Part shown: one piece after another, positions 23,489-31,327 of the stretch
Numbering within the stretch: the first letter of the stretch is position 1
How the letters are laid out: every line of letters starts with the position of its first letter
NCBI GenBank assembly: GCA_030147505.1
Contig: JASBVG010000121.1
Coordinates: forward strand, 1 to 37,782
Direction: 5' to 3'
Source: Tardiphaga sp.
Lineage (GTDB): Bacteria > Pseudomonadota > Alphaproteobacteria > Rhizobiales > Xanthobacteraceae
DNA: 37,782 bases
Translations under genes and position numbers: made by a program
The notes under the pieces: model-generated
Database searches by the model: none
Told to the model about the DNA's origin: nothing
What the model saw: only the letters and a program-made list of their open reading frames with translations

Positions 23489-24580
23489 ATGGCTGCTATT
23501 TCCAAAATCCGTGACAAGGAATTGCGCCCGGTGCGCTGGTGGCTGATGGTGGTCGCCGTCATGATCGTCGCCATGGTGCTGGTCGGCGGCGCGACCCGCC
23601 TGACGGAATCGGGGCTGTCGATCGTCGAATGGAAGCCGGTGACCGGTGCCATCCCGCCGCTGACTGAGGCGCATTGGCACGAGGCCTTCGAGGCCTACAA
23701 GAAGATCCCGCAATACCGCGAGCTCAATCACGGCATGAGCCTCGCCGAATTCAAGAACATCTTCTGGTGGGAGTGGAGCCATCGTTTGCTCGGCCGCACC
23801 ATCGGCATGGTGTTCCTGCTGCCGTTCCTGTTCTTTCTGTGGCGCGGCGTGCTGACGTCGGGACTGAAGAAGCGGTTGTGGGTGATCTTCGCGCTTGGCG
23901 GCCTGCAAGGCTTTGTCGGCTGGTGGATGGTGGCCTCGGGCCTCACCCACCGCGTCGAGGTGTCGCAATATCGGCTTGCGGTGCACCTGATGCTGGCGCT
24001 AATCATCTTCGCTGCCATTGTATGGGTGATCCGGCGGATGAGCGCCGGTGCAACAGTGCTGGCATCGGCGCGGCTGCGTATCACGAGCTGGGTTCTGCTC
24101 GGGCTCACCTTCCTGCAGATCTATTTCGGTGCGCTGGTCGCGGGGCTCCGTGCCGGCCGTGTCTTCAACACCTGGCCGGAGATCGACGGCGCGTTCATCC
24201 CGTCGGCCTCGCGCCTGTTCTTCGAGGACCCGTGGTGGCGCAACCTGTTCGACAATGCGCTGACGGTGCAGTTCCAGCATCGGATGACAGCCTATCTGCT
24301 GTTTGCCGTGGCGATCTGGCACGCATTCGATGCGCTGTTGGCGCGGGCTGAGCGGTCGGTTGTGAATGGCGCGCTGTGGCTGGTGGCGGCGATTGCCGTG
24401 CAGGCGATGCTTGGCGTTCTGACGCTTCTGCATCAAGTGCCAATCGATCTTGCGCTGGCGCATCAGGCGGTCGCGATCGTTGTGCTGACGCTGGCGCTGC
24501 TCCAGGTGGAGCGTATGAAGGCGCGGGAGATGCCGCTGGCGTCGCAGCCGCTCGATCTGGCGGTGGGCAAGGCCGTCTAA
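23489..24580 (+). CDS. ctaA: Heme A synthase (COX15/CtaA family)
   Basis: 363 aa, about eight membrane helices. CtaA oxidises the C8 methyl of heme O to make heme A for cytochrome aa3. The histidine positions of the COX15 type are visible: WSHRLLGRTIG, ASGLTHRVEVSQYRLAVHLM, FQHRMTAYLLF and LALAHQAVAI. LVGGATRLTESGLSIVEWKP is the family's N-terminal signature. The start is taken at ATG 23489; a TTG at 23438 also keeps the frame open but adds a segment with no family match. Confidence 0.95.
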   Translation: MAAISKIRDKELRPVRWWLMVVAVMIVAMVLVGGATRLTESGLSIVEWKPVTGAIPPLTEAHWHEAFEAYKKIPQYRELNHGMSLAEFKNIFWWEWSHRLLGRTIGMVFLLPFLFFLWRGVLTSGLKKRLWVIFALGGLQGFVGWWMVASGLTHRVEVSQYRLAVHLMLALIIFAAIVWVIRRMSAGATVLASARLRITSWVLLGLTFLQIYFGALVAGLRAGRVFNTWPEIDGAFIPSASRLFFEDPWWRNLFDNALTVQFQHRMTAYLLFAVAIWHAFDALLARAERSVVNGALWLVAAIAVQAMLGVLTLLHQVPIDLALAHQAVAIVVLTLALLQVERMKAREMPLASQPLDLAVGKAV

Positions 24581-24588
24581 CACTCTGT

Positions 24589-24691
24589 CCTCATCCCGAG
24601 GAGTCGCGCGAAGCGCGGCGTCTCGAAGGATGTGCCACACACTTATGGTTCGAGACGCCCGCCCAAGCGGGCGGGCTCCTCACCATGAGGG
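24589..24691. repeat. Long intergenic inverted repeat (Bradyrhizobiaceae type)
   Basis: CCTCATCCCGAGGAG (24589-24603) pairs with CTCCTCACCATGAGG (24676-24690), and CGTCTCGAA pairs with TTCGAGACG further in; small hairpins CGCGC/GCGCG and CCCGC/GCGGG sit in each arm. I recognise this as a very frequent intergenic element in Bradyrhizobium-type genomes. It fills the space between converging ctaA and metY and could end both transcripts. Confidence 0.8.
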
Positions 24692-24697
24692 ACGGAG

Positions 24698-25978
24698 TTA
24701 CGCGCTCAGCGCCTGCTCCAGATCCGCGATCAGATCTTCCTTGTCCTCGATGCCCACCGACAGGCGCACCACGTCCGGACCGGCGCCGGAGCGCGTCTTG
24801 GCGTCGTCGTCGAGCTGGCTGTGGGTGGTCGATGCCGGATGGATCACCAGCGAGCGAGTGTCGCCGACATTGGCGAGATGCGAGAACAGCTTCAGATTCG
24901 ACACCAGGCTGACGCCGGCGTCATAGCCGCCCTTCAGACTGAAGGTGAACACTGCGCCCGCGCCCTTTGGCGCATATTTGCGGGCGAGGGCGTGATACTT
25001 GTCATTCGGCAGACCGGCGTAATTCACCGCGGCCACCGCCGGATGCGCCGCCAGCCATTCGGCGATCGCCTTGGCATTGTCGCTGTGGCGCTGCATGCGC
25101 AGCGGCAGCGTCTCGATGCCGGTCTGGATCAGAAAGGCATTGAACGGCGACAGCGCCGGCCCGAGATCGCGCAGACCGAGGACGCGGCAGGCGATGGCGA
25201 AGGAGAAATTGCCAAAGGTCTCCTGCAGCTTGATGCCGTGATATTCCGGGCGCGGCTCCGACAGCACCGGATATTTGCTGTCCTTCGACCAGTCGAAGGT
25301 GCCGGCATCGACGATGATGCCGCCCAGCGAATTGCCATGGCCGCCGAGAAACTTGGTCAGCGAATGCACCACGATGTCGGCGCCGTGATCGATCGGCTTG
25401 ATCAGATAGGGCGTCGCCAGCGTGTTATCCACGATCAGCGGCACGCCGGCCTTGCGTGCAACGGCCGCGACGCCTTCGATATCGGTGATCGAGCCGGCGG
25501 GATTGGCGATCGACTCGATGAAGATGGCCTTGGTCTTCGGCGTCACCGCGCGCTCGAAGGAGGCAATGTCATCGGGATCGGCCCACACCACATTCCAGCC
25601 AAAACTCTTGAAGGCGTGGCTGAACTGGTTGATCGAGCCGCCATAGAGTTTTCGCGAGGCGATGAATTCGTCACCGGGTTGCAGCAACTGCTGGAAAACC
25701 ACGAGCTGGGCGGCGTGGCCGGAGGCGACGGCAAGCGCAGCGGTGCCGCCCTCGAGCGCGGCGACGCGTTCTTCCAGCACTGCGGTCGTCGGATTGGTGA
25801 TGCGCGTATAGATATTGCCGAAGGATTGCAGGCCGAACAGCGAGGCGGCGTGATCGGCATCGTTGAAGACGAAGGAGGTCGTCTGATAGATCGGCGTCGC
25901 GCGGGCGCCAGTGGTCGGATCGGGCTGCGCGCCGGCATGCACGGCGAGGGTGCCGAAGCCTGGGATACGGTCGTTCAT
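24698..25978 (-). CDS. metY: O-acetylhomoserine aminocarboxypropyltransferase (MetY type)
   Basis: 426 aa, PLP-dependent Cys/Met metabolism family. It makes homocysteine from O-acetylhomoserine and sulfide. Motifs: LAVHAGAQPDPTTGARATPI at the N-terminus, YTRITNPTTAVLEERVAALE, VDNTLATPYL, and the PLP lysine Lys209 in VHSLTKFLGGHG. O-succinylhomoserine or cysteine-type activities cannot be excluded by sequence. The gene lies 150 bases downstream of the CoA-binding protein gene on the same strand. Confidence 0.93.
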   Translation of the reverse strand: MNDRIPGFGTLAVHAGAQPDPTTGARATPIYQTTSFVFNDADHAASLFGLQSFGNIYTRITNPTTAVLEERVAALEGGTAALAVASGHAAQLVVFQQLLQPGDEFIASRKLYGGSINQFSHAFKSFGWNVVWADPDDIASFERAVTPKTKAIFIESIANPAGSITDIEGVAAVARKAGVPLIVDNTLATPYLIKPIDHGADIVVHSLTKFLGGHGNSLGGIIVDAGTFDWSKDSKYPVLSEPRPEYHGIKLQETFGNFSFAIACRVLGLRDLGPALSPFNAFLIQTGIETLPLRMQRHSDNAKAIAEWLAAHPAVAAVNYAGLPNDKYHALARKYAPKGAGAVFTFSLKGGYDAGVSLVSNLKLFSHLANVGDTRSLVIHPASTTHSQLDDDAKTRSGAGPDVVRLSVGIEDKEDLIADLEQALSA

Positions 25979-26128
25979 TGTCTCTCCCCATCAAAGGTCG
26001 ATTTTGGTTGGCGCCAAACTGATCGGGCGCGGTCGCGGCGTCAAGGTGAGGCGACATCTTGCCCGCTGTTCGCAACAGCCGCACTGCAGCGGGTGATCGC
26101 AGCAAAAAGAAATTGCTGCGTCCTGCGA

Positions 26129-26725
26129 TCAGACGGTGTCGTTCTTGTCCTTGTTGCCAAGCTTGGCGATGCGATCCGCCGCATTGGTGCTGCCACCGCC
26201 GAGACTCTGGCGGTTGAGCGACAGCCGCATGCCCTGGGTCGGGGCCGGGGCACGTTTGGCGCTGATGGTGCGCGAATTGACGCCCATCCACTGGATCTCC
26301 GAAGACAGCCGGCCGTATTCGATCTTCGGACAACGATTCATGACGACCTTGATGCCGGCCGCTTCGGCCTTGGCGGCAGCTTCGTCATTGCGGACGCCGA
26401 GTTGCATCCAGATCACTTTCGGCTTCGAAGGCAGCGCTAGCGCTGCATCGACGATGGGCATCGCGTGCTCGCTGCCGCGAAACATGTCGATCATGTCGAT
26501 GGGGTGATCGATATCCTCCAGCGATTTGACGAAGGGTTTTCCGAGCAGGCTCTTGCCGACCTGGCCCGGGTTGATCGGGATCATGTCGTAGCCGCGTTCG
26601 AGGAGATATTTGAACACGAAATAGCTCGGCCGCACATTTTGCGGCGAGGCGCCGATCATTGCGACGGTTTTGACGGAGTTGAGGATCTCGCGGATATAGA
26701 CGTCGCTGTAATTGTCGTGGTTCAT
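26129..26725 (-). CDS. CoA-binding protein (YccU-like Rossmann domain)
   Basis: 198 aa. A CoA-binding domain of the succinyl-CoA synthetase type occupies residues 10-140: VKTVAMIGASPQNVRPSYFV, INPGQVGKSLLGK, PIDMIDMFRG, VIWMQLGVRNDEAA and VVMNRCPKIEYGRL. A C-terminal extension of about 55 residues rich in Arg, Lys and Ser (RTISAKRAPAPTQGMRLSLN) goes beyond the usual ~140-aa family length. The start at 26725 (MNHDNYSD) fits the family. It lies 41 bases after the crotonase gene, so they are probably one operon. Confidence 0.9.
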   Translation of the reverse strand: MNHDNYSDVYIREILNSVKTVAMIGASPQNVRPSYFVFKYLLERGYDMIPINPGQVGKSLLGKPFVKSLEDIDHPIDMIDMFRGSEHAMPIVDAALALPSKPKVIWMQLGVRNDEAAAKAEAAGIKVVMNRCPKIEYGRLSSEIQWMGVNSRTISAKRAPAPTQGMRLSLNRQSLGGGSTNAADRIAKLGNKDKNDTV

Positions 26726-26766
26726 TGCACCATTCTTGTCGTTCTGCGTTTCTTGATCGCGGAGCC

Positions 26767-27588
26767 TTACCGATCTTCCCATGTCGGCGTGCGCTTCTCG
26801 ATAAACGCGCCGATCCCTTCTTCCGCATCCCGCGCCATCATGTTCTCGGTCATCACCTCGGCGGCAAAGCGATAGGCCTCTGCCAGCCCCATTTCCGCCT
26901 GCTGATAAAACGCTTCCTTGCCGATCTTGATCGTATGCGCTGATTTTCGCGCAACCTGCTGGGCAAGGGCGATGGCGGCATCGCGTTCGGTGCCGGCCGG
27001 CACGACGCGATTGATGAGCCCGATCTCCCGCGCGCGTTCCGCCGAGATCGGCTCGCCGGTCAGCAGCATTTCCATTGCCTGTTTTCGCGGAACATTGCGC
27101 GAAAGTGCCACCATCGGCGTCGAGCAGAACAGGCCGATGTCGACGCCAGGCGTGGCGAAGCGCGCCTGCTCGGAGGCAATGGCAAGATCGCAACTCGCGA
27201 CGAGCTGGCAGCCGGCCGCCGTCGCGATGCCTTGCACGGCTGCCACCACCGGCTTCGGCAAACCCACGATGGCCTGCATCATTGCGCTGCAGGCGTTCAT
27301 CAGCTGGCCGAAATAGGCGCGGCCGCGATCGGCATCGGCGCGGCGGGCGGTCAATTCCTTCAAGTCGTGCCCTGCCGAGAAGGCCGGGCCGGTCGCCGCG
27401 ATCACCACGGCACGCACGGTCTTGTCGCCAGCGATCTCGTTCAGCGCTGCATGCAGCTCGGCGATCAATCCGTCAGACAGGCTGTTGCGCGCGGCCGGGC
27501 GGTTGAGTGTGAGCACGGCGACATCGCCGACCTGCTCGCGTAAGAGAACGGACGGGTGCGCGGTTTCCGCGCGGGCAGGTTGAGCCAT
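26767..27588 (-). CDS. ECHDC3-type enoyl-CoA hydratase/isomerase family protein
   Basis: 273 aa, crotonase fold. The oxyanion-hole segments FSAGHDLKEL and GIATAAGCQLVASCDLA are present. The two hydratase glutamates are replaced: Gln128 sits where Glu144 of the classic enzyme lies (GCQL), and Gly148 where Glu164 lies (FATPGVDIGLFCSTP). This set of changes matches my recollection of the ECHDC3 branch. It should bind an acyl-CoA but is unlikely to be an ordinary hydratase. The gene is followed after 41 bases by the CoA-binding protein gene, then metY. Confidence 0.9.
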   Translation of the reverse strand: MAQPARAETAHPSVLLREQVGDVAVLTLNRPAARNSLSDGLIAELHAALNEIAGDKTVRAVVIAATGPAFSAGHDLKELTARRADADRGRAYFGQLMNACSAMMQAIVGLPKPVVAAVQGIATAAGCQLVASCDLAIASEQARFATPGVDIGLFCSTPMVALSRNVPRKQAMEMLLTGEPISAERAREIGLINRVVPAGTERDAAIALAQQVARKSAHTIKIGKEAFYQQAEMGLAEAYRFAAEVMTENMMARDAEEGIGAFIEKRTPTWEDR

Positions 27589-27674
27589 GTCTTGTCTTCC
27601 ATCGGCTGGGCTTATCCGTCACCATATTGTAACAGGACGGTGTCGTCGAAAAGACAGGTGAACGGGACGGAGAC

Positions 27675-28106
27675 ATGACGGACGCGAAAATGACGGTGCC
27701 TGAGCTCGAAGAGTTCCTGCGCCGGGAATTTCCACAGGCTTTTGGCGCGGGGGATATCGCCATCGAGCATGCGGATGGCACCACCTGCCTGCTGCGCCAG
27801 ACCTATGGTGAGCGCATGCTGCGCCCGGGCGGTACGGTATCCGGCCCCACTTTGATGGCTCTGGCCGATTTCGCCATGTATGTCGTGTTGCTGTCCGCCA
27901 TTGGCCCTGTGGGCCTCGCGGTCACCACCAGCCTCAACATCAATTTTTTGCGTAAAGGCCAGCCGGGGCAGGACGTGCTGGCGGCTGCCAAGCTGCTGAA
28001 GCTCGGCAAGCGGTTGGCGGTAGGGGAAGTGAACCTGCTTTCCGGGACCTCGGCGGATCCCATCGCCCATGTCACGTCCACCTATTCCATTCCGAATAAA
28101 GCGTGA
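27675..28106 (+). CDS. PaaI-type hotdog thioesterase
   Basis: 143 aa, single hotdog fold. MLRPGGTVSGPTLMALADFA is the family core (substrate pocket and helix), followed by VTTSLNINFLRKGQPGQDVL and the strand VNLLSGTSADPIAHVTSTYS. It probably cleaves an acyl- or aryl-CoA; the substrate is unknown. A purine-rich site (GGACGGAG) precedes the ATG. It diverges from the ECHDC3-like gene with an 86-base shared gap. Confidence 0.88.
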   Translation: MTDAKMTVPELEEFLRREFPQAFGAGDIAIEHADGTTCLLRQTYGERMLRPGGTVSGPTLMALADFAMYVVLLSAIGPVGLAVTTSLNINFLRKGQPGQDVLAAAKLLKLGKRLAVGEVNLLSGTSADPIAHVTSTYSIPNKA

Positions 28107-28175
28107 TTTCTATGGTAATATTGCACCATAATTGTAAGATATTGATTTCACGCCGCTTTATGTTGACTTGCCGCA

Positions 28176-28204
28176 TTGACGGAATCCGGGCGGTTCTCTA
28201 GAAC
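28176..28204 (+). promoter_or_regulatory. Possible promoter for rplM-rpsI
   Basis: TTGACG (28176-28181) and TAGAAC (28199-28204) are spaced by 17 bases, upstream of rplM. The -10 half lies inside the GGTTCT/AGAACC palindrome, so this reading competes with the hairpin reading. Confidence 0.35.
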
Positions 28205-28236
28205 CACCCTCAATTCGGCGCCCCTTCGGGCGCCGA
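28187..28236 (+). promoter_or_regulatory. Two hairpins in the rplM leader
   Basis: First hairpin: GGTTCT (28192-28197) with AGAACC (28200-28205), extendable by GGG/CCC across a C-A mismatch. Second: TCGGCGCCC (28215-28223) with GGGCGCCGA (28228-28236) around a CTTC loop, 34 bases before the rplM ATG. No T-run follows the second, so a plain terminator is less likely than a leader structure. Confidence 0.45.
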
Positions 28237-28269
28237 TCACTGTTTCACCCCGTTATACGGATCGTCCCA

Positions 28270-28734
28270 ATGAAAACCTTTTCGGCAAAGCCGGCTGAGG
28301 TCACGAAGAAGTGGATCGTCATCGATGCCACCGGTCTCGTGGTCGGCCGTCTCGCCACGCTGGTCGCCATGCGGCTGCGCGGCAAGCATCTCCCCACCTA
28401 CACCCCCCATGTCGATTGCGGTGACAACGTCATCATCGTGAACGCCGACAAGGTGGTGTTCACCGGTCGCAAGCGCGACGACAAGATGTACTATCACCAC
28501 ACCGGCTTCATCGGCGGCATCAAGGAACGTTCGGCCAAGTCGATCCTCGAAGGTCGCTTCCCGGAACGCGTGGTCGAGAAGGCCGTCGAGCGCATGATCC
28601 CGCGTGGTCCGCTCGGCCGTGTCCAGATGGGCAACCTGCGTGTTTACGCCGGTAGCGAGCATCCGCATGAAGCACAGCAGCCTGAGGCGCTCGACGTCGG
28701 CGCGCTGAACCGCAAGAACAAGAGGGCCGCATAA
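28270..28734 (+). CDS. rplM: 50S ribosomal protein L13
   Basis: 154 aa, normal length. L13 is an early-assembly protein of the large subunit. Motifs: KKWIVIDATGLVVGRLATLV, LRGKHLPTYTPHVDCGDNVI, the VFTGRKRDDKMYYHHTGF block and the MIPRGPLGRVQMGNLRVYAG signature. The C-terminus extends a little with NRKNKRAA. The gene is followed two bases later by rpsI, the usual operon. Confidence 0.99.
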   Translation: MKTFSAKPAEVTKKWIVIDATGLVVGRLATLVAMRLRGKHLPTYTPHVDCGDNVIIVNADKVVFTGRKRDDKMYYHHTGFIGGIKERSAKSILEGRFPERVVEKAVERMIPRGPLGRVQMGNLRVYAGSEHPHEAQQPEALDVGALNRKNKRAA

Positions 28735-28736
28735 TT

Positions 28737-29213
28737 ATGTCCGATACGATGCAGTCTCTCGACCAGCTCGCTTCGCTGAAGGTCGCCGCACCCGACGCGC
28801 CGCGTTATGAGAAGAAGGTCGACAAGCAGGGCCGCGCCTATGCCACCGGCAAGCGTAAGGATGCGGTTGCCCGCGTCTGGGTCAAGCCGGGCTCCGGCAA
28901 GGTCACCGTCAACACCCGCGACGTCGAAGTTTACTTCGCCCGTCCGGTGCTGCGCATGCTGATCCAGCAGCCGCTGGTCGCCGCAGCCCGCGCCGGTCAG
29001 TATGACGTGGTCTGCACCGTCGCCGGTGGTGGCCTGTCGGGCCAGGCCGGCGCCGTGCGCCACGGTCTGTCGAAGGCACTGACCAACTTCGAGCCGGAGC
29101 TTCGCTCGGTGCTCAAGAAGGGCGGCTTCCTGACCCGCGACTCGCGTGTCGTTGAACGTAAGAAGTACGGCAAGGCCAAGGCCCGTCGTTCGTTCCAGTT
29201 CTCGAAGCGCTGA
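28737..29213 (+). CDS. rpsI: 30S ribosomal protein S9
   Basis: 158 aa. S9 contacts the P-site tRNA through its Lys/Arg C-terminal tail. The core is clear: YATGKRKDAVARVWVKPGSG, the AGGGLSGQAGAVRHGLSKAL block, and the end ERKKYGKAKARRSFQFSKR. About 30 extra N-terminal residues (MSDTMQSLDQLASLKVAAPD) precede the fold, as in many alphaproteobacteria. A terminator follows. Confidence 0.99.
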   Translation: MSDTMQSLDQLASLKVAAPDAPRYEKKVDKQGRAYATGKRKDAVARVWVKPGSGKVTVNTRDVEVYFARPVLRMLIQQPLVAAARAGQYDVVCTVAGGGLSGQAGAVRHGLSKALTNFEPELRSVLKKGGFLTRDSRVVERKKYGKAKARRSFQFSKR

Positions 29214-29238
29214 TCGCGTCACGGACAGTCATTGGGAG

Positions 29239-29263
29239 AAGGGCGCCCCCGGGCGCCCTTTTT
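29239..29263 (+). terminator. Terminator after rpsI
   Basis: AAGGGCGCC (29239-29247) and GGCGCCCTT (29252-29260) form a 9-bp GC-rich stem followed by TTT, 26 bases after the rpsI stop. Confidence 0.85.
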
Positions 29264-29433
29264 GCGTTCAGGTGTTCGGTGGAACTGCGAGAGTTTGATG
29301 CAGTTTTTCCGGAAAACTTTGCTTTGCGCTAAAACGAATTTCCAATGGGTAGATAGTTACATTCGCGCAGGGCAGTACGCCCATCCGGCTGATGCAGGCC
29401 GGTCATATTGCAAATGATTGCCGGTGCGCGGAC

Positions 29434-30678
29434 ATGGTGCTCGACACATCCACACTCTATCTGGTCGCAACGCTCGTCGCTGCGATGCTGGGTGGAATGC
29501 TTCTTTACTTCGGACGGCACGACAACATTTCTGCGCTGAGCTGGTGGGGCTCCGCCTATCTTCTGGGTGGGGCCTCCGTTGGTTTGTGGACGCTCGCGGG
29601 GCCGTTCCTCGGCGAAATGCCGACCCTGGCATTCAACGCTTTCGGTTTCGTTGCCTGCGGCATGGTGTGGACCGCAGCGCGGGTTTTCCACGGTCGTGCG
29701 CCGATCTGGGGCGGCATATTTCTCGGCGCCATTGCCTGGATAGCGGCGATTTTTACGTTGCCGGTGGAAATGATGCCGCTACGCACCACCATCGGCGCCG
29801 GCATCGTTGCGCTTTACGCGGTGCTCACTGCCTATGAACTCCGGCTCGAGCGCCGCAAATCGCTGCAGTACCGCTGGCCGACATTGCTGGTGCCGCTGTT
29901 GCACGGGTTTGCGCTGATGCTGCCGATTCTGCTCGGGGATTTCCTGCACGCAGACGGCGCCACGTTTGGCAATAGCATCTGGGTGGTGGCTTTTGCCGTT
30001 GAACTCGTACTGTATGCCGTCGGCACCGTTTTCCTGATCTTCGTGCTGGTTTCCGAGCGCACCGTCGCTGTCCACAAGGTCGCTGCATCCTGCGATGCGC
30101 TTACCGGCTTACTCAACCGCCGGGGGTTTGCCGAAGCCACCGCACGGATGATCGAGCGCGAGGCAAAAGCACGGCGTCCGATCACCGTGATGATCTTCGA
30201 CATCGATCACTTCAAATCGATCAACGATCGCTTCGGCCATCCCGCCGGCGACGAGGTGCTGAAGTTGTTTGCTTCGGTGATCACCCATTCGCTGCGTATC
30301 ACCGATCTGACCGGACGCATCGGCGGCGAGGAATTCGCTGCCATGTTGCCGTGCAGCCTCGAGGAGGGGATGCAGGCCGCCGAACGCGTCCGCGAGGCCT
30401 TTGCCGGTTGCGGCATCGAGGTGGACGCGGCGCCGGTGGCGACCACCGTCAGCATCGGCGTCGCAGGTGGTCCCGCCGGCACCGAGCTCGATGTGTTGCT
30501 CGCGGCCGCGGATACGGCGCTCTATCAGGCCAAGCGCGGCGGACGTAACCGCGTGCAGTCGGCGGAAGAGGAGCCGTTGTCGCTGGAGCAGGGGCGAAAG
30601 GCGGCAGCAGTGGCGCCGAAGCCGGACGTGCGTGCCGCCCGTGTCGGTGTCACCATGAAAATGGAAGTCGCGCAGTAA
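29434..30678 (+). CDS. Membrane-bound diguanylate cyclase
   Basis: 414 aa. Six or so membrane helices fill residues 5-205, a sensor of unknown ligand. The GGDEF domain follows (residues 217-380): SCDALTGLLNRRGFAEA, MIFDIDHFKSINDRFGH with the metal Asp, and an intact active site GGEEF (297-301). The inhibitory RxxD site (RITD, 288-291) stands five residues before it, so product feedback is expected. No EAL domain is present. The start at 29434 (MVLDTSTLY) is chosen over an upstream ATG at 29392 whose added segment is not hydrophobic. Confidence 0.93.
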   Translation: MVLDTSTLYLVATLVAAMLGGMLLYFGRHDNISALSWWGSAYLLGGASVGLWTLAGPFLGEMPTLAFNAFGFVACGMVWTAARVFHGRAPIWGGIFLGAIAWIAAIFTLPVEMMPLRTTIGAGIVALYAVLTAYELRLERRKSLQYRWPTLLVPLLHGFALMLPILLGDFLHADGATFGNSIWVVAFAVELVLYAVGTVFLIFVLVSERTVAVHKVAASCDALTGLLNRRGFAEATARMIEREAKARRPITVMIFDIDHFKSINDRFGHPAGDEVLKLFASVITHSLRITDLTGRIGGEEFAAMLPCSLEEGMQAAERVREAFAGCGIEVDAAPVATTVSIGVAGGPAGTELDVLLAAADTALYQAKRGGRNRVQSAEEEPLSLEQGRKAAAVAPKPDVRAARVGVTMKMEVAQ

Positions 30679-30712
30679 GGGACGGTTTACCAATCGCTTC
30701 CATGGTCATGGC

Positions 30713-30958
30713 ATGATGACCTCGCGCGACCACGCTTCAAATCCTGCCCTGATGTCGCTCGACGCCGCTGCCAGCGTGGCGCGTTCGGGCTTTGCCTGCA
30801 TGTTTTCGTCGTCGGACGAATATGAGAGCGCGCTGATCGCGCAGCGCCGTGCCCAGGGACGCTACGGCGTGCCGAACGGCCGCGGGCCGCTGATCGCCTT
30901 CGTGTCCGCCTGCACAGCGATCATCGTCGCCGTTGCGATCTATTTCGCGAATTCGTGA
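30713..30958 (+). CDS. Small single-pass membrane protein
   Basis: 81 aa. A Ser/Ala-rich N-terminal half (SLDAAASVARSGFACMFSSS), a basic stretch with QRRAQGRYGVPNGRG, and one C-terminal membrane helix (LIAFVSACTAIIVAVAIYFA). No family recognised. Start codons at 30713, 30716 or 30752 are possible. It lies 34 bases after the diguanylate cyclase gene, so co-transcription is possible. Confidence 0.6.
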   Translation: MMTSRDHASNPALMSLDAAASVARSGFACMFSSSDEYESALIAQRRAQGRYGVPNGRGPLIAFVSACTAIIVAVAIYFANS

Positions 30959-30962
30959 CGCC

Positions 30963-30994
30963 GCCGGACGGATTGCGCTTCGCGCGATCCCGGC
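30963..30994. repeat. Short intergenic palindrome
   Basis: GCCGG and CCGGC flank GGATTGCGC and GCGCGATCC (one mismatch). Short hairpins of this kind (GGATTGCGCTTCGC then an inverted GGATCC-like arm) recur between genes in Bradyrhizobium-type genomes. It directly follows the small membrane-protein gene. Confidence 0.5.
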
Positions 30995-31030
30995 TACATT
31001 GCCCGACCGCAAACAAAGGGTCGGGAAACG

Positions 31031-31327
31031 ATGATCACGGAAATCGCACAAATCGACGTCAAGCCGGGCACTGAAAAGGACTTTGAGGCTGCCGTCGCCA
31101 AGGCCAGGCCGCTATTTCTGCGCGCCAAGGGGGGGCTGGGCTTCGAGTTGCACAAGTCGGTTGAACTGCCGTCACGCTATCGACTGGTGGCGAAATGGGA
31201 AACGCTGGAAAATCACACGGTCGATTTCCGTGGCTCTTCGGATTTCGCCGAATGGCGTACGCTGGTCGGCCCCTATTTCGAAACCCCGCCCTATGTCGAA
31301 CACACCGAAACGGTGCTGACCACCTGA
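31031..31327 (+). CDS. Antibiotic biosynthesis monooxygenase (ABM) domain protein
   Basis: 98 aa. A dimeric alpha-beta barrel protein of the ABM type: ITEIAQIDVKPGTEKDFEAA, KGGLGFELHKSVELPSRYRL, and VAKWETLENHTVDFRGSSDF followed by W and a C-terminal strand. The name is historical; many members act as quinol oxygenases or have no known activity. It converges with the AI-2E permease gene with no spacer. Confidence 0.85.
   Translation: MITEIAQIDVKPGTEKDFEAAVAKARPLFLRAKGGLGFELHKSVELPSRYRLVAKWETLENHTVDFRGSSDFAEWRTLVGPYFETPPYVEHTETVLTT

Noticed and set aside
24821..26440. A 539-codon open frame on the plus strand
   Set aside because: It lies opposite metY and the CoA-binding protein gene, which have clear family motifs. 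The translation is Arg/Gly/Asp-rich with no domain, as expected of a shadow frame in high-GC DNA.
29232..29417. A 61-codon plus-strand frame after rpsI
   Set aside because: Its start lies within the rpsI terminator stem region, it has no ribosome site and the product has no recognisable pattern.
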